Below are positions 26,625 through 39,521 of a stretch of DNA of 64,000 nucleotides, in pieces; position 1 is the stretch's first letter; every line of letters begins with the position of its first letter. The position numbers and the translations under genes are program-made. The notes beneath the pieces are model-generated. The model did not search any database. It was not told the origin of the DNA and saw nothing but the letters and a program-made list of their open reading frames with translations. Source of the stretch: Penelope pileata (Eukaryota > Chordata > Aves > Galliformes > Cracidae); assembly GCA_013396635.1 (NCBI GenBank), contig WBMW01005646.1, forward strand, positions 872,523 to 936,522, in the 5' to 3' direction.

Positions 26625-29600
26625 CGTGAAAAACACAGCTTGAGCAGGATTTGTAAAGCAACTATGATCTAGTTTTCATAAAACGAGTGGATGAAAATAA
26701 GACGTGTCCAACATATCCATTGTGTACAAAGGTAAGCAAGCACAAGTGTGTATGTTGTCCTTATGCTCTTAATACTGAGATACAGAGAGTTAAGTATAAT
26801 ATTGTTTTTCTGCTGTATGAGATCTCAAAATGTTGCTCTTTGACTTCTTAAATACTCCTGAAAAGGGATGGTATGGGACCTGATCCTGGTTGGCCTTGGC
26901 TTTTTTGTGTAGCCAGCTTTCTTCTGCACAGAAACCAGACCATTAAAGTGGAAGAGGCTAGGGAAAAGGACAGGTGCTTGAGTGTACCTGTGTGTCATCT
27001 TGATGGAGTGTGTTCAACTTGGATCAAGGAACTGTGAATTACTTGCGAGTGTGAGGCTGGACATTGTCAGGATGCAGCCTGGGAGTTATGAAGAACTGTG
27101 ATCGGGAAATAATATGAGGGAGAAGACCAGGAGTCTGAGATCCTTTTCAGTTTCCTTCTGTATTTTTTTGTTGGTTACTTAAATCACAGGCCTGAGATAT
27201 ACTCTCAAAAGCACTAAATCTGGAAGAGATCCTATATGTGTCTGCTCATTGTGCATGTTGGATTGTTGGATAAATACTCAGCTCCAGATCTGGGATTTTA
27301 AAAGCAGAGATCATATTTCCAGATTTTTAAGTCAGTGAATTAGATCCTGATTATCAAAACGAGTGATGATCCAAAAAGCCAAAAGTTTTACAGCCTGGAC
27401 TCCGTTTAGATTATACTTAAAGACACACACAATAAATATAGCAAAGATTTGCCTAGTATTTTCAGGAGAAAAATGTGACAAAATATCAAGCAAAAGACAC
27501 AAGGCCAGAGCTCGCAAGGTAAAATACTGACAAAACACATATATAACTACTTTGATAATGGTTTGTATACCATGTCATAAAGACAGTGATGAGATGAGGT
27601 CACAGCTCATGTTTCCCCAGCCACAAGATTTGTTGCCAAAATCATTTAGCTCTTTAGTATAAGACATTGTCAGGCTATTTGCCAAATGAAAAGCCAAAAT
27701 CTTAATCTCCATATGGATAATTTATAACCTTCCAGATATGCCTTTTAAAAAGAGGAACATTTACATACAGCAAATCATAAAATGAGAAATTCCCTAGCTT
27801 TGTTGAAGGACTTGAACTTTTTCAGCATCTAGACTTATCCACTCAACTTGTAAATTCATAGAGCCCCCCATGAAGGACTGATACTAAACTGTAATGTAGC
27901 AGTTTGTATTTGTAGAATGGGTTCATTCATTTGTGAGATTTGAATTTTTGTGAAATTCTGCATCATTATTTCCAAATTTCCACTTTTCCCTCATCTGTAA
28001 CTTCAAAACTGATTAGAAAGGCATCTTATTTTTGTGGCTCCTAAGTAGGAGCATGACTTTTTAAAATTGAAAATTCCCAGCAGGGAACCTGGCTCTGTCT
28101 TTCATATTAAAAAGAATCCAATAATTGCCTCTGTAATTGTCTTTTTTTTTCTTTTCTGTGAGAACCCTTTACAACAAATCTGTAGCATTAATTTGAATAC
28201 ATTTTCTGCCAGAATGGATGTAGCAATGGCATGCCAAATCCTATTCTTGCATTGCTCTGAAGAATGTGATGATGCTTTCCATATACACACAGACCTCTTG
28301 TCAGTCTAGAGCTTGAACATGAACTTTTTCTCCTCTCTAAGTGGGGTTGCATACTGGCAAACATATGCCCCTGTTCTGATACATTTTTTGGGCTCATTTC
28401 AGTCAAAGGTCGTGTAACAAAAATGGATCCACAAGTACGGACAATAAATTTCTCAGGCATTCAGTAGCCTGGAAGCAAGGTTTTGGCTATATGACTGTCC
28501 TGTGGAAAAAGAAATTGGTAAAGAGACTGTTATGTGAAAAATAGGTGGCTTCTGGCACTATTGCAGGGGCAGCAGGAGAGAAGCAGAGCAAAATAAATTG
28601 GAGAGAACTTTCACTTCATAGCCTACTAAAATCCATGCATGACACACCTGCGCGCGTGAGTATACTTATACATATGTTTATGTATATGCGTGTGAATATT
28701 TGGACACCTTCTTCAATATAAAATTATTAACAATTTTCTTAACAATTGTGATGTATATGCTGAGTACTTACTGCACTTTATACCTTTCTTGAAACCATTT
28801 TCTGCATACTGACTGCTAGCTTCAGGATTCTAATTTCTTTTTAGCAGGTGCACGCTACTTTTACTATACTGACAAAAGCAAAATTTTCATTGTTTCCTCT
28901 TAGCATGTTCAGGGTATAGTATGCCTGTATGATTTGGGAATTTTTCCATGTCTAATAAGTATTACATTAGTCTATTGCAAAAGGAAAGCTGTTTATTATT
29001 TTTAACCTTAAATATTTTAAAAATCAAAAACTAGTAAAAGCGTTAAACCTCCTTAAATGAGAGTACAAATGATAGTGCTGATGGTACTTTTCTTCAGGAA
29101 AGGTCAAGAGCTCTTTTTGAGCTCTTAAAATACATATGAACCATTTTTTCAAGATTTGTCTATGTTATTGAATGCACTGATTTCTATTTATTTCTTCAAA
29201 ATGATATCTCAGGGTTTCGTCTACACCAGCACTATAGAGAACGTTGGAAATTTCTGTCTTTTGAAGTGAAATATGCATGACAATTTCCGTATTCTTAATG
29301 CTGTTTTCTATCTAGTTCTTTCTAAATCTACAAGACAGAGTAAGAAACAGGTAATTGATGGTTCTGTTTATCAAAAATATTTTGTTTGGAATTGCTGAGA
29401 GTCAAAATACTTGAAGAAATCTATCTGGGCAGTACAGTAATAATACTAGAGGAAGCATGTATTGAGAGGACCAGCTTGCTCTGTATATCTGCAGGGGACT
29501 GGAGTTTTAAGCAAAGAAAAATTATCAATGGCTTATTGAGGATAAAAAATGTTGGAAAGACAGGAATAGGGGAGAGAAAGACAAGTTATTGTAGCACTAA

Positions 29601-32600
29601 GGTAAATACAGATTCCAGTGAACTGGGGACTGGGAATAACAATGATTTCTCTATACGTGGATTTCTTTTCTGAGTTCTTCATAAAAAAGTGATGGACTAG
29701 AATGTAAAGTGTCAAATTCAGGATTTTTCTCACAATATGCATATTTTTTGCTACTTTTTAATTTTGTTTTAAAAGTGTATGTGGGACCATTATAAATATT
29801 GCTTGTAGCCTCTCAATTTTAAGAACTGTAAACCAGAATTTCCTGCACGTAAGAGGATATTTGGAGGAAGTATTTATGCATTCTGAGACTTGGCTCATAG
29901 TGCAGGCTCATACTGGTAGTCCACTGACCAAATTTACTGAAAGACGTCTAGTTAGTGGATTAGTTGTGTTCTGCACAAATAACGTGTCTCAAGATTATAG
30001 ATAAAACTGTATGACTTGTCAACCATATAGTTTTATCTTTCTGCTGTTTAATGCAGTTTGTTAAGGAAACTTGGCAGGTTTCCTCACTTTTTTCTTAGCT
30101 TAGCTTACTGGCTTATCTGTGTCAGGCAAAAACAGTTGAATTTAGTTTCTGAGTAAGGATGGGAAACGTATTATTTTAATCATTTTTGTTTGTTTTTATA
30201 TTTGTTTTTATGCAAACCTCTCTATTCTATTATCCACAAAACCTATAGAAAAGATTTTTTTCCACGTCATATTTCCCAGGTAATGTCTGATTATTTTTGC
30301 ACAAAGTATGGGTGACAACTTTGAAAACTTTGAAACTATACTTCAGCAAAATACGTTAGTGATATTTTACCTTGTTTCAGCTTTGCTGCTAGCAGCAAGT
30401 TAGATCAGAGGTGCTGGTGCCAAGAAGCCAGTTACAGGACGAATTTTGTTTTCAATATAACCTTATTCGTGGTTTATTTGCTCAAGTAAACATGGCTTTT
30501 TTTTGCTCTTAGGCAACTGAAACATTCCGATAAGGTCAAATCTCTTGTAAATGGAAACCTGTATCCTAAAGCATAGAGAAGACATGCAATGTTTTTTAAA
30601 CGTATTTTGACCTCTTATCTTCCTCAGAGCTTTATATATGCTCTATGTAGGAAAGCCTCATACTACTTTTGCTATCCCTGCTGGCAAGTGCAGTTGTTTC
30701 AAGCTCCCTTCCCTCACAGGACGTGCTGTTTAGTAGAAAAACCTGACACAGTGGAGTTCAATAGCTGCCCTTTCCTTCAGACAATTGAGCTTTTCTGAGC
30801 TTTTTGTAATGACAAGTGTGCTGGGAACTCTTTGACCTTCTCTTTCACAGTCCCTGTTGCACAAATAACACTGGTTTGTGGCTTCTACATATAATATAGA
30901 GGCTGACTTCACAATTTTCTGAAGCTTCCATTATCTCTGTAAAGCAAAATCAAAAAAGCACTGTAACTTGGAATCATGGACATTGCAAATTTGAAATTCA
31001 GCTGTAAAAGCTGGCACAGTGTTGCTAAAGCTGATGCCAGCGTACAGCAGCTGAGGTTCTCAATTAGCAGGGGGCAAAAGAAATTTTTAAGCTTTTTAAT
31101 CCATCTTAAAGATATAGGGATGAAAGTGACAATTTTATAATCTAGTTTGTCTTGGAGTAGAATTTAAATTCTACATTGTTGAAGATACAATAAAATGCTC
31201 TGTATTTTTCCTTCTCATTCTGCACTGGAGCACTAGCATAGCTATAGTGTTTGTGGACTTGGACAGATAGAATGACTTGAAACAGATCTAGTTTGACTCT
31301 GAGCCATGTTTTGAGGAAGGTATGTGTTTTGTGTTTTATTTGATACATACCAGTTGTGCCTTCATCTTGTTCGTGATTATATTTCCAGATGAAAAATGTT
31401 ATAGCCTTATAGCTACAATATTGTAGTGTTGTAGCTTTCCAACTATTTCTGAGCTGGAAATTATTGTTAAGATTATATAAACTAGCATTGTTTTGAATTG
31501 TAGTGAAAATCAGAGCATTGAAATTACTTATTTATTTATTACCAAAGTTGCACTTGAGAGAAACCTTCAAACAGCAAGTATCCTGATGAACTGGCCATGA
31601 TTCTTGAGCATATGAAAGTCCTCTCCTACTTCTTAGATGTGTATTCCAAAGAACTTATTTTGTAACAATGTAAAGAATCTAAATGGCTTTGAAGGAAGAA
31701 AGTGGGAGGCTTATTCTGTAGATTGCTTAATTCAACCTTAGGGTCCCAGCAGTACCTAGTCAAATCTCTAATTCTACAATTTTATTGCAGAATTATAGCT
31801 CCACAGTGTATATATATGAGCTCTACTCTGATTCTCTTTACCCCAAAACTGTTGTCTTGCATCTGCATTGTATTTCACACTCCAGTGCAAAATATTTCTT
31901 CCCAGGGATCTATGTGTATGTATCTTTGCATCAGTATCATTGCCATAGCTGTCTCATCTCCTCGTTAACTTTGGACATCAGAAAGTCAGCTGTAACAGGA
32001 TTAATAGGTCAGGTATTTTTAAGTTGCTTCCCATATGAGATGAAAAGGAGGCATGTGTATACTTAGGATAGTGAATTGACTCTGAAAAAAATACTGTGCT
32101 ACAGCTGTTTTTTGTGATGGGTGGTAATGCAGGTAGAGATGTACCTCAGATTACCATGAAGGCAGGCTGCTGTCTTTGGCAGCATCACAGGTACTTGGAG
32201 TTATGAATTTGACAACTACTTTTCTAATGTGGAAGTAGCAGGCAAAAAAATGTGAACATTTGAAGCATATTGCAACCATAACTGTTAATAAGAAACCCCT
32301 CCCTGTTACGTTTAGAAAGTCACATTGCCCAAATGAGTCACCAGACAATGAGGCTTCACAGAGTTGGTTTGCTTCCTGCTGAAAGCAAGGCTAGGCTAAA
32401 ATGAACAGGCAGAGGAAAAGAGAGGGAGAGCACATGAGAGGAACTAACAGACAAGGGCTAAAGCTCTTTGTTCAGTTACTTGTCTGCTATGATGGTTGCT
32501 TCTGAGGCTTAGCAAACTCCTAATTTCCAGTGTACTTTTTCTAGGGGCTGGCTACACCTTCAAAGTTAACCCGCAATAAGTTGCCAGGGAATATAGAATT

Positions 32601-32957
32601 GAGAAAAAAATTGCCTATAGAAAACCTTTTAGCCTCAACATGAATGCTATGCAGAGATAACAATGAGCATTCTGACGACAAAGAGTGGAAATTATTCTAA
32701 TAGAAAAGAAAGAAAGCTATTCATGTCATTTTAAAAGACTGTGATCTAGAATAATAAAAATGAAGAGGCTGAACACACTAAAGCCTAAAAAGACAAGGAA
32801 AAACCTCCAATATACTAAAGCTAAATTCATTTTAATGTTTCCCATGTTATGCTCCAGTTCACGATAATCTCTAGGATTATTGGTGTCTGATTCCAACAAA
32901 CCTTAGGAGAATGTCTTTTAAGCATTTATTCCATCTTTCACAGCTTTTATATAATCA
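26625..32957. other. Unique AT-rich DNA, no gene seen
   Basis: About 6.3 kb without a supported gene. The alternating purine-pyrimidine stretch near 28645-28695 is a degenerate microsatellite. The open frames present (up to 95 codons, for example 29386-29673) have no recognisable domain and no splice or promoter context that supports them. Confidence 0.5.
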
Positions 32958-33281
32958 TGTAAGGGAGGCAAATGGAGGTGGGGAACCTCTTTTCAGTGGT
33001 CAGTGGGGACAGGACAAGGGGCAATGGCCTTAAGCTGGAGCACAGGAAGTTCCGCACCAACATGCGGAAGAACTTCTTCACAGTGTGGGTGACGGAGCAC
33101 TGGAACAGGCTGCCCAGGGAGGTTGTGGAGTCTCCTTCCCTGGAGATATTCAAGACCTGCCTGGACGCCTACCTGTGCAACCTGCTGTAGGGAACCTGCT
33201 CTGGCAGGGGGGGTGGGCTCGGTGGTCTCTCGAGGGGCCCTCCAACCCCTACAATTCTGTGATTCTGTGATTCTGTGATGT
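32958..33281 (+). mobile_element. CR1 LINE 3' end
   Basis: This is the terminal part of CR1 ORF2 plus the 3' UTR. Between 32972 and 33190 the frame reads the conserved C-terminus, including FFTVWVTEHWNRLPREVVE and SLEIFKTCLDAYL, and ends at a stop. The UTR follows ('ggtgggctcggtggtctctc'), and the element closes with repeats of ATTCTGTG at 33254-33281. The reading frame is intact over this part, so it is one of the younger CR1 copies in the window. It is severely 5'-truncated and inactive. Confidence 0.95.
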
Positions 33282-35256
33282 AAACTGCTATAAAAAACAG
33301 ATAGTTGCCCACAATGTGAAATAAAGAAGAATTCAAAAGAACACTGAATTAAAAAAAAAAAGAATAGAATTGCAGACAGCATACAGTGAAAGTTCAGATT
33401 GCATCTAAGTGAAGAGGTTCAGCTAGGTTATTTCCAAAGTCTCTCTCTCAAATTTTCTTATGGTCTGACACTGACTTTGATGCCTTCAGGTACTGCAGTC
33501 ACCCAGTTTCCAAGTGTTTCCTCTTAACTTAAATAGGGAAATCCGGCACAAAGGGGAAGAGTAATTTTGTTGTTGTTAGACATTTAGATATTTTGAAAAC
33601 CTTGGTAAATTCCAGTTTGTTTTTATTAAGGCCTAGGAATCATTCAAAGGTCTTTAAAATCATTTACTGATTTTCACACTGTCAAAACTAGTGGGCACTA
33701 TGTGGCTGATGTCTCTGTCCCTTGAGCACTTGTCTCAAAACTATGAAATATTTCCTGGGACATCATTGACATTTTCATCCAGGTTTTGCCTATCTGCCTT
33801 TTGGCACTTCTTACCTCAATAATAAAAAAATCATTTAATTTAGAGAATAAAACCCAACCTTCTCAGATTATTGTGTTTGTTTTCTTTTTCTACGTGTTGA
33901 TGACCTTAGACAGTAGGTGCAATACAGTGTATGCTGGACAGTAATTTTTTTCTCAATTTCTTATTTTTTCAAGTGCGGTGTGATTACATGTTTATTAGAA
34001 ATTGTTTTATAGAAAGTATCATCATGAACTTTTTCATAATTTCTAGCGCAAGTAACTGTGCTTCTGAAGTTTGAGCCCACGCAGCTTATCTAAACCAACC
34101 TTTTGACTTTGTGAATCCTTGAGTATGTATGTATTTCAGTAGAAGTTCTTAATCTTTGCTTTCAGTTTTATGAGTAGATAAACAGCTCCACATACAAAAG
34201 AAAAGAAAGTGGTCTTAGACTTGCAATAAAAAGAGGTTAGTGATCTTTTAAGAATATGAGCTTGTGGTTTATGAGGAGGGACTTTTTTTCTACATCAGTA
34301 TGCTTTTATTTGAAACTTACTATTTAAAAAGGAATCATTTTTCTCTGAGTTTTTGAATGTTTAATACACTGGAACTGTGGGATTTGGACAACTGTTTTCT
34401 GCCCAAAATCTCAGCTTTGTTGTCCATTAGTGAGTTTTATATTAAACCCTATTACATCAATATTTCACTTCTCTGGCAAAGCAGCAGGTGGCATGCTTGA
34501 ACATCTGCCCATCATTTGTGGAATCACACTTCATTTATTGAGGGGGCTTACTCCGTTAGCTTAGCATTCATTTGGACCGGAACACTTGTTTTATACACTG
34601 TGCTAGGACTTGATTTAAGTCTTTTATATGTTAAAATTTGCACCACTGATGGCTTTTAAAGTGCAGCTTTCATGAAGCTGATTTCATAAATGTCACTATG
34701 CTGGGAAATTCATTCATTATCTTGACTTGGAAAATTAGTTTTAAACCAGGTGCACATAATGTGCACCAAACTGAGATATGCAAATTCATTGATTAACTGC
34801 TTTTGTTAATGAACAGCTACATGTATAAAAGTGCTGCTGAGGTATGATACTAATGACTTCATACAGTTCTATGAAACAAGCCAATATGAACTATAATAAC
34901 TGTTATGTGTAGATAGAGTTCAAGTACTGTTTCCTCACTTAGAAACAGCTATGGATACTTTCTTGAATAGTGGATGATGTCCCTGCCATTCCGCTCTGGT
35001 AAAGGGATTGCCTTGGGGACTCCTGACTCCAGATCTGCTCAAGAAGTTGCACTTCTTGATAAAATATTTTTCTTCTGATATTCTGCCCTCTTACATTTTG
35101 GGGGCTAGGTGTTTGTTGAAGAATGAGTTCGTACAGCTTTCTGAAAGAGATGGTTTTGTGGAGAAAGAAGAACAAGGACACAAGGAGAGTACAACAAAGT
35201 ACTAGAACTTCTGTGTATTGAAATGCTCAAATATCCTGTTGAAATAGCTCTATATA
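33282..35256. other. Unique DNA with a 19-bp palindrome
   Basis: I see no gene. The notable content is a perfect 9-bp inverted repeat at 34749-34767 followed closely by an ATGCAAAT octamer at 34778-34785. A minus-strand open frame at 34939-35181 just outside the mariner has no recognisable domain. Confidence 0.5.
34749..34767. repeat. Perfect palindrome, 9-bp arms with 1-base centre
   Basis: The sequence ggtgcacataatgtgcacc reads as its own reverse complement except for the central base. An octamer-like ATGCAAAT follows 11 bases downstream. Such a pair can be a transcription-factor platform, but this is inference only. Confidence 0.6.
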
Positions 35257-35876
35257 AGTCACTCTGAAAGTAGTGCATCCTATTTATTTATTTATTTATC
35301 AGCTACAGAACACTATTTTTCAACATAGTCACTACCATTAGCTATGCATTACCACCAGCGATGAAAAAGAGCCTGTGTGCTGCACTTGTAAAAATCCGCA
35401 CCAGTGGAGGTGAACCACTGTTTCACAGCTGCTATGCTGTCATTGTTGCTAGGAGAGTGTTGCCTACACAGTCCATCTTTCATGGTCCTGAAGAGATGGT
35501 AGTCTGAAGATGCCAAATCCAGACTATGCAGTGTGTGTGAAAGCACAGCTCAGCCAAGATTTCGCAATGTGATCAATGGTCTTCAAACTGGTATTGCAGC
35601 TGGTGTTATTGTGTTGTAAGAGAAAAATTGTGTTCTTCTCTGGCCTGACTCTGGAAGTTCGAGTCTTCAGCTTAGTCAGCATCACAATGTAACAGCTGGA
35701 GTTGGTGGTTTGTCTAGATTTCCCAGAAATCCAAGAAGATCACTCTTTTTCTGATTCCAGAAGACAGTGCACATCACTTTACTTGCTGAGGGCTACATCT
35801 TGAACTTCTTCTTTTATGGGGAATTGATATGTCACCAGTCCATGAATTACTGTTTTGACTCCAGCTTGTAGTGGTG

Positions 35877-36399
35877 TGTCTTAGTTTCGAACAGAAGTTA
35901 CTTCTCTCGCAGTGTCTGGTATGAAGCTGTGTTTTGTTCCCAGAAGAGAAACAACTGATAACACCTGGCAGTGTTGAACACAGCCAAGGACACGTTTTGT
36001 TCCTCAGTGAAGCAGTTAGAAGGCATAAGGAGCTGTGAATTGGGAGGGGACAGGACCAGGGCAGCTAACCCAAACTGACCAAAGAGCTATTCCATACCAC
36101 ATCACATCATGTGATTTTTACGGAAGAGGAATCGCTCTCTTGCTCGGAGGGAGGGGCTGCTGACCGGTTGGGTATCGGTTGTTGGTCCCTTGCTTTGTGT
36201 ATTATTTCTTGTTTCTTATATATATATATGTACTGGTATTTCTTTTATTCTCTCTGCTGTCTTAGTAAATAGCTTTTATCTCAACCCACGAGTTCTACCG
36301 TATTTATTCCTTAATTCTCTCCCCCATCCCACTTGGGAGGGGGGAGGGTGAGCGAACAACTGTGTGGGACTTAGCTGTCTGCTAGGTCAAACCAACACG
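35877..36399 (+). mobile_element. Solo LTR inserted in the mariner
   Basis: A 523-bp LTR runs from tgtcttagttt to ccaacacg (probably a mutated ...CACA end). It is flanked on both sides by tggtg (35872-35876 and 36400-36404), a 5-bp target duplication that can be verified because the interrupted mariner codons rejoin when one copy is removed. Inside are the shared U3 module ('gggcagctaacccaaactga' then ccaaagagctattccatacc), a TA microsatellite, and a downstream block 'agtaaatagcttttatctc' in the polyadenylation region, then 'ctctcccccatccc'. No internal retroviral genes adjoin it. A 5-bp duplication suits ERVL-like or some gamma-type elements, so the class stays open. Confidence 0.93.
36217..36229. 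repeat. TA microsatellite inside the LTR
   Basis: A short TA run in the mid-LTR. The same tract is expanded and duplicated in the LTR at 49210-49796. It may overlap the promoter TATA region of the LTR. Confidence 0.8.
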
Positions 36400-37033
36400 T
36401 GGTGACATCACGTCTCATCACCAGTAGTGATGTGATCCAGGAAACTGTCACCTACTGCCTTGTATTGGTTCAATAGGTCCTGACAAACTTGCATATGGTG
36501 TTGCTGTGTAAGCATTTGTGGGAACCACCTGGCACAAGCTTTGCGGTATTCCAACATTGCCACCATTCTTTCCAGCAAATTGAAGCTGATATTCAGCTCT
36601 GTACACAGTTCCCTGGTCATAATCCACCAATTCATGCAGTGTTTGAGACACTCTTCATTTCATTGTGTAACAGCTGTGCATGGCTGTCCGGAACATGGCT
36701 TGTCTTTCAAGTTGCTGTCCCCACTGCTGAAACGCCTCACTGTGCTCACATGCACTGTTTGGTCTCCGTAAATGTTCAGCGAGCAACAATGAACGTCAAT
36801 GGGTGCAATTTTTTTTGCGAGGAGGAACTCGATGACAAACCTTTGCTTCGTACACACTTCTGTGTCAGATGCCATTTTGTCAGACTGCTCTTCTGCTGCC
36901 ATCTGTCACACAGCAACAATATGTAACAAAATATTGTTGGGAAGGTTCAGCATCTACTGCCGCACCACCAACATCCGCCTCTGATATCATGGGCCAACAT
37001 AATGAAATAGGAGGCATTACTTTCAGAAAAGCC

Positions 37034-39032
37034 CCTGTTGTTTTGACCATAGATGTTTGAGTATTTCCATGTTTTGCTCAAAATTTTTGGGGAACCTGAA
37101 CCATTCTGAAGAAAACTACTTCAGCATTAATCATTTCTACTGGTATAGGACAGTCAGGTATAAGGGACCACAGAGTTGTGGTTGCCATAGCATGGTAAAA
37201 TAGCCCATGCTATAATGCACACAACTGCTGCAGATGTAAGTTATGCACCCAGAGTAGTTTCACTGCACAATTCAGTTGACATTAATGAAAAGATCTATAC
37301 AAATCAGTTGCTAATAGACATCTTGACGTCTGTAACTTGAAAAGATTTTGAATATATCCAAAGTCCTAACTTGCCAGATTCTTGAATGCTGGGAAAAAAA
37401 AAATAAAAAGGCTATGAAGAGTTCCAAGACAAGCATGGAAACCTACAGGTATCTCCCATTCTAGCTGAACAAAGCTGAGTGAGCCGATTACCTGAGCCAC
37501 AGAGCAGCTCAGCACTGTCTGTAGTTCACAGCTGAATTTGCCAACCATTGTCTGCAAGTTGGAGGGCTCTGATTACCAAGTTCTTGGCTGCATGTCTTAC
37601 CTGGGGCACAGATCCTGGTAATTACAATTAGATTGCTTCTAGAACTGTGATGGCTTGTGCCCATTTGTCTCAGGTGTCCCTGCTCCTTGTTTTCCCACAC
37701 TTCTTGTTCTGGAGTTAGAGCTGACAGAGCCAGATTGGGTCTCACACATTCAATGGCAGTAAAAATACCTTTCCCTTTGCTTCCCTGTTTTCTTCACTGT
37801 GTGGTGTCTCAGGACTTGTGTCCAAATAATGTCCACTGCATTCCTTTCCTTATTTAATCCTCGATGCAGAGTCTGTGAATAAAAAGACAGTGAAAAAACT
37901 TAGACAAAAGTTTTGCAACAAGGAAAAAGAAATCCCTTCAATGTCCTCAACCAAGACCCTAGTTTCATAGCAAATGAAATACCCTGCAGCAGAGGTTTCT
38001 GAATGATGGCTTATTTACCATGCTTTCAGAGTTCTGAAGGTTTAGAAAAAAGTAGTTCTGAGAACCTTAAGAAAAGTCTGGAGAAATACTACAATATTGG
38101 CAAAAGTTGCTTCTATATAAAAACCAATATTGGTTTTTTTTTATACATTCCTATGTTCTTTCAGTGCATTAAAATGTTGCAGTGAGTGTATTTATGACGC
38201 TAAATTTTTCATTTTTGAATAATGCTGCATATACTTATTATTGTTGAAGCTGTGTTTTATGCTGAGTGGTTTTCTTTGCTCAATGACTTCTCTAAAATAG
38301 GGTAAACTAAACTGTTCGATATAGAATGTAAACATAAAACAAGGTTATACTACAGCATCAAAAAAAAGGAATTTTAATGGAAACAAAAACTCAGGTAAAT
38401 AAAAATTTCAAATTCTATTTAATCTCTGGAAGGGAAGCTGGCCATTCGTATGTATATGCAAATAAAAATTGAACAAAATTAAGGGATAATACTAAATTTA
38501 GCATACAGTGTACAGATCTATAGTATTTATAATTTCCTTTGGTAATAATATAATGCTCTGAAGTGAAATAAGTCAATTTAAAAATAAATATATGGAAAAT
38601 TGTAAAGAAATGGACTGCTCCATCAGTATCTTTTCAAATCTTGGTCAGAATTAGGAAAACATTTCTTACCAGGTTTCCCAAAAGAATTTTCAATTATAGG
38701 TTATCCTGCTTGCCCCCTTCCTCTTTTCAAAAGCAGTGAATTGCTTTTTCTGTTTCTATTGGGCTGTCATATTTTCAGAACAGGGACAATGCAATTCATA
38801 TGTTCAACCTCAGTTTATGTAGTAGAGCACAGGGAAGCAGAAAGAGGCATCTTCTACAGATAGATGGTGAAGGTTCTTCACATGCAAAGAGGAAAACATG
38901 GCACATTGTCTCAGCTAAGCCTGCTAAAGGCCTTACTGTTCTCCAAACTCAGCTAGTGCCCTTGGGTATTATTTAGGTGTCATTCCTGATGGATAGAAAC
39001 CAATGTAACCAATGCAATACAGAAGTTGGATT
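37034..39032. other. Unique DNA, no gene seen
   Basis: I see no supported gene. A GC-richer patch at about 37440-37850 contains open frames of up to 78 codons on both strands without a known domain. The rest is AT-rich. Confidence 0.5.
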
Positions 39033-39521
39033 CTGAACTTCATGATGGACTCCAGGCCTCACCTGGAGTACTGTGTCCAGTTCTGGGCTCCCCAGAACAA
39101 AAAAGACAGGGATCTCATCTCCCTTGCGAGGAGAGGCTGAGTAACCTGGGTCTGTTCAGCCTTGAGAAGACTGAGAGAGGATCTTATTAATGTCTACGAA
39201 TATCTTAAGTGCGGGAGGCAAAGGGACGAGGACAGACTCTTTTCAGTGCTGTGTGGTGACTGGACAAGGGGAAATGGCCATAAACTGGAGCATGGGAAGT
39301 TCTGCACAAATACACATAAGAACATCTTCACAGTGAGGGTGATGGAGCACTGGAACAGGCTGCCCAGGGAGGTTGTGGAGTCTCTTTCTTTGGAGATATT
39401 CAAGACCCATCTGGATGCCCACCTGTGCGGCCTGCTGTAGGGAGCCTGCTTTGGCAGGGGGGGTGGACTCAATGACCTCCAGAGGTCCCTTCCAACCCCT
39501 ACAATTCTGTGATTCTGTGAT
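39033..39521 (+). mobile_element. CR1 LINE 3' end
   Basis: This CR1 copy reaches further 5' than its relative at 32958. It starts around 'ccaggcctcacctggagtac' (R-P-H-L-E-Y-C region), runs through a block corresponding to FSLEK, then (39162-39440) the frame with DEDRLFSVLCGDWTRGNG and RVMEHWNRLPREVVE to a stop, the 3' UTR, and a tail of ATTCTGTG units at about 39505-39521. At least one frameshift separates the first part from the last. 5'-truncated and inactive. Confidence 0.95.

Larger units (their letters stand above)
35257..37033 (-). mobile_element. Mariner DNA transposon (Galluhop/Hsmar-like), inactive, split by an LTR
   Basis: A Tc1/mariner element on the minus strand. Imperfect terminal inverted repeats contain ctgaaagtaRtgc followed by 'tcctattt', near 35262-35286 and, inverted, 37000-37026. 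The transposase is broken. The N-terminal part (36902-36660) reads KQRFVIEFL and STVRRFSSGDS, the helix-turn-helix region. It is followed by a stop, then RKACARWFPQML and the first catalytic aspartate in TGDET (36426-36405), next to a stop where a Trp is expected. A solo LTR then interrupts. The middle shows QHNN where the second catalytic Asp (HDN in active relatives) should be. The C-terminal part (35546-35349) reads DLASSDYHLF with the third Asp, then AAVKQWFTSTGADFY. With stops, frameshifts and a lost catalytic residue it cannot transpose by itself. Outer boundaries are accurate to about 10 bases. Confidence 0.93.

Noticed and set aside
31031..31052. Word 'gatgccagcgtacagcagct' resembling one near 42738
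   Set aside because: The similarity ends after about 20 bases and both flanks differ, so a shared repeat is not supported.
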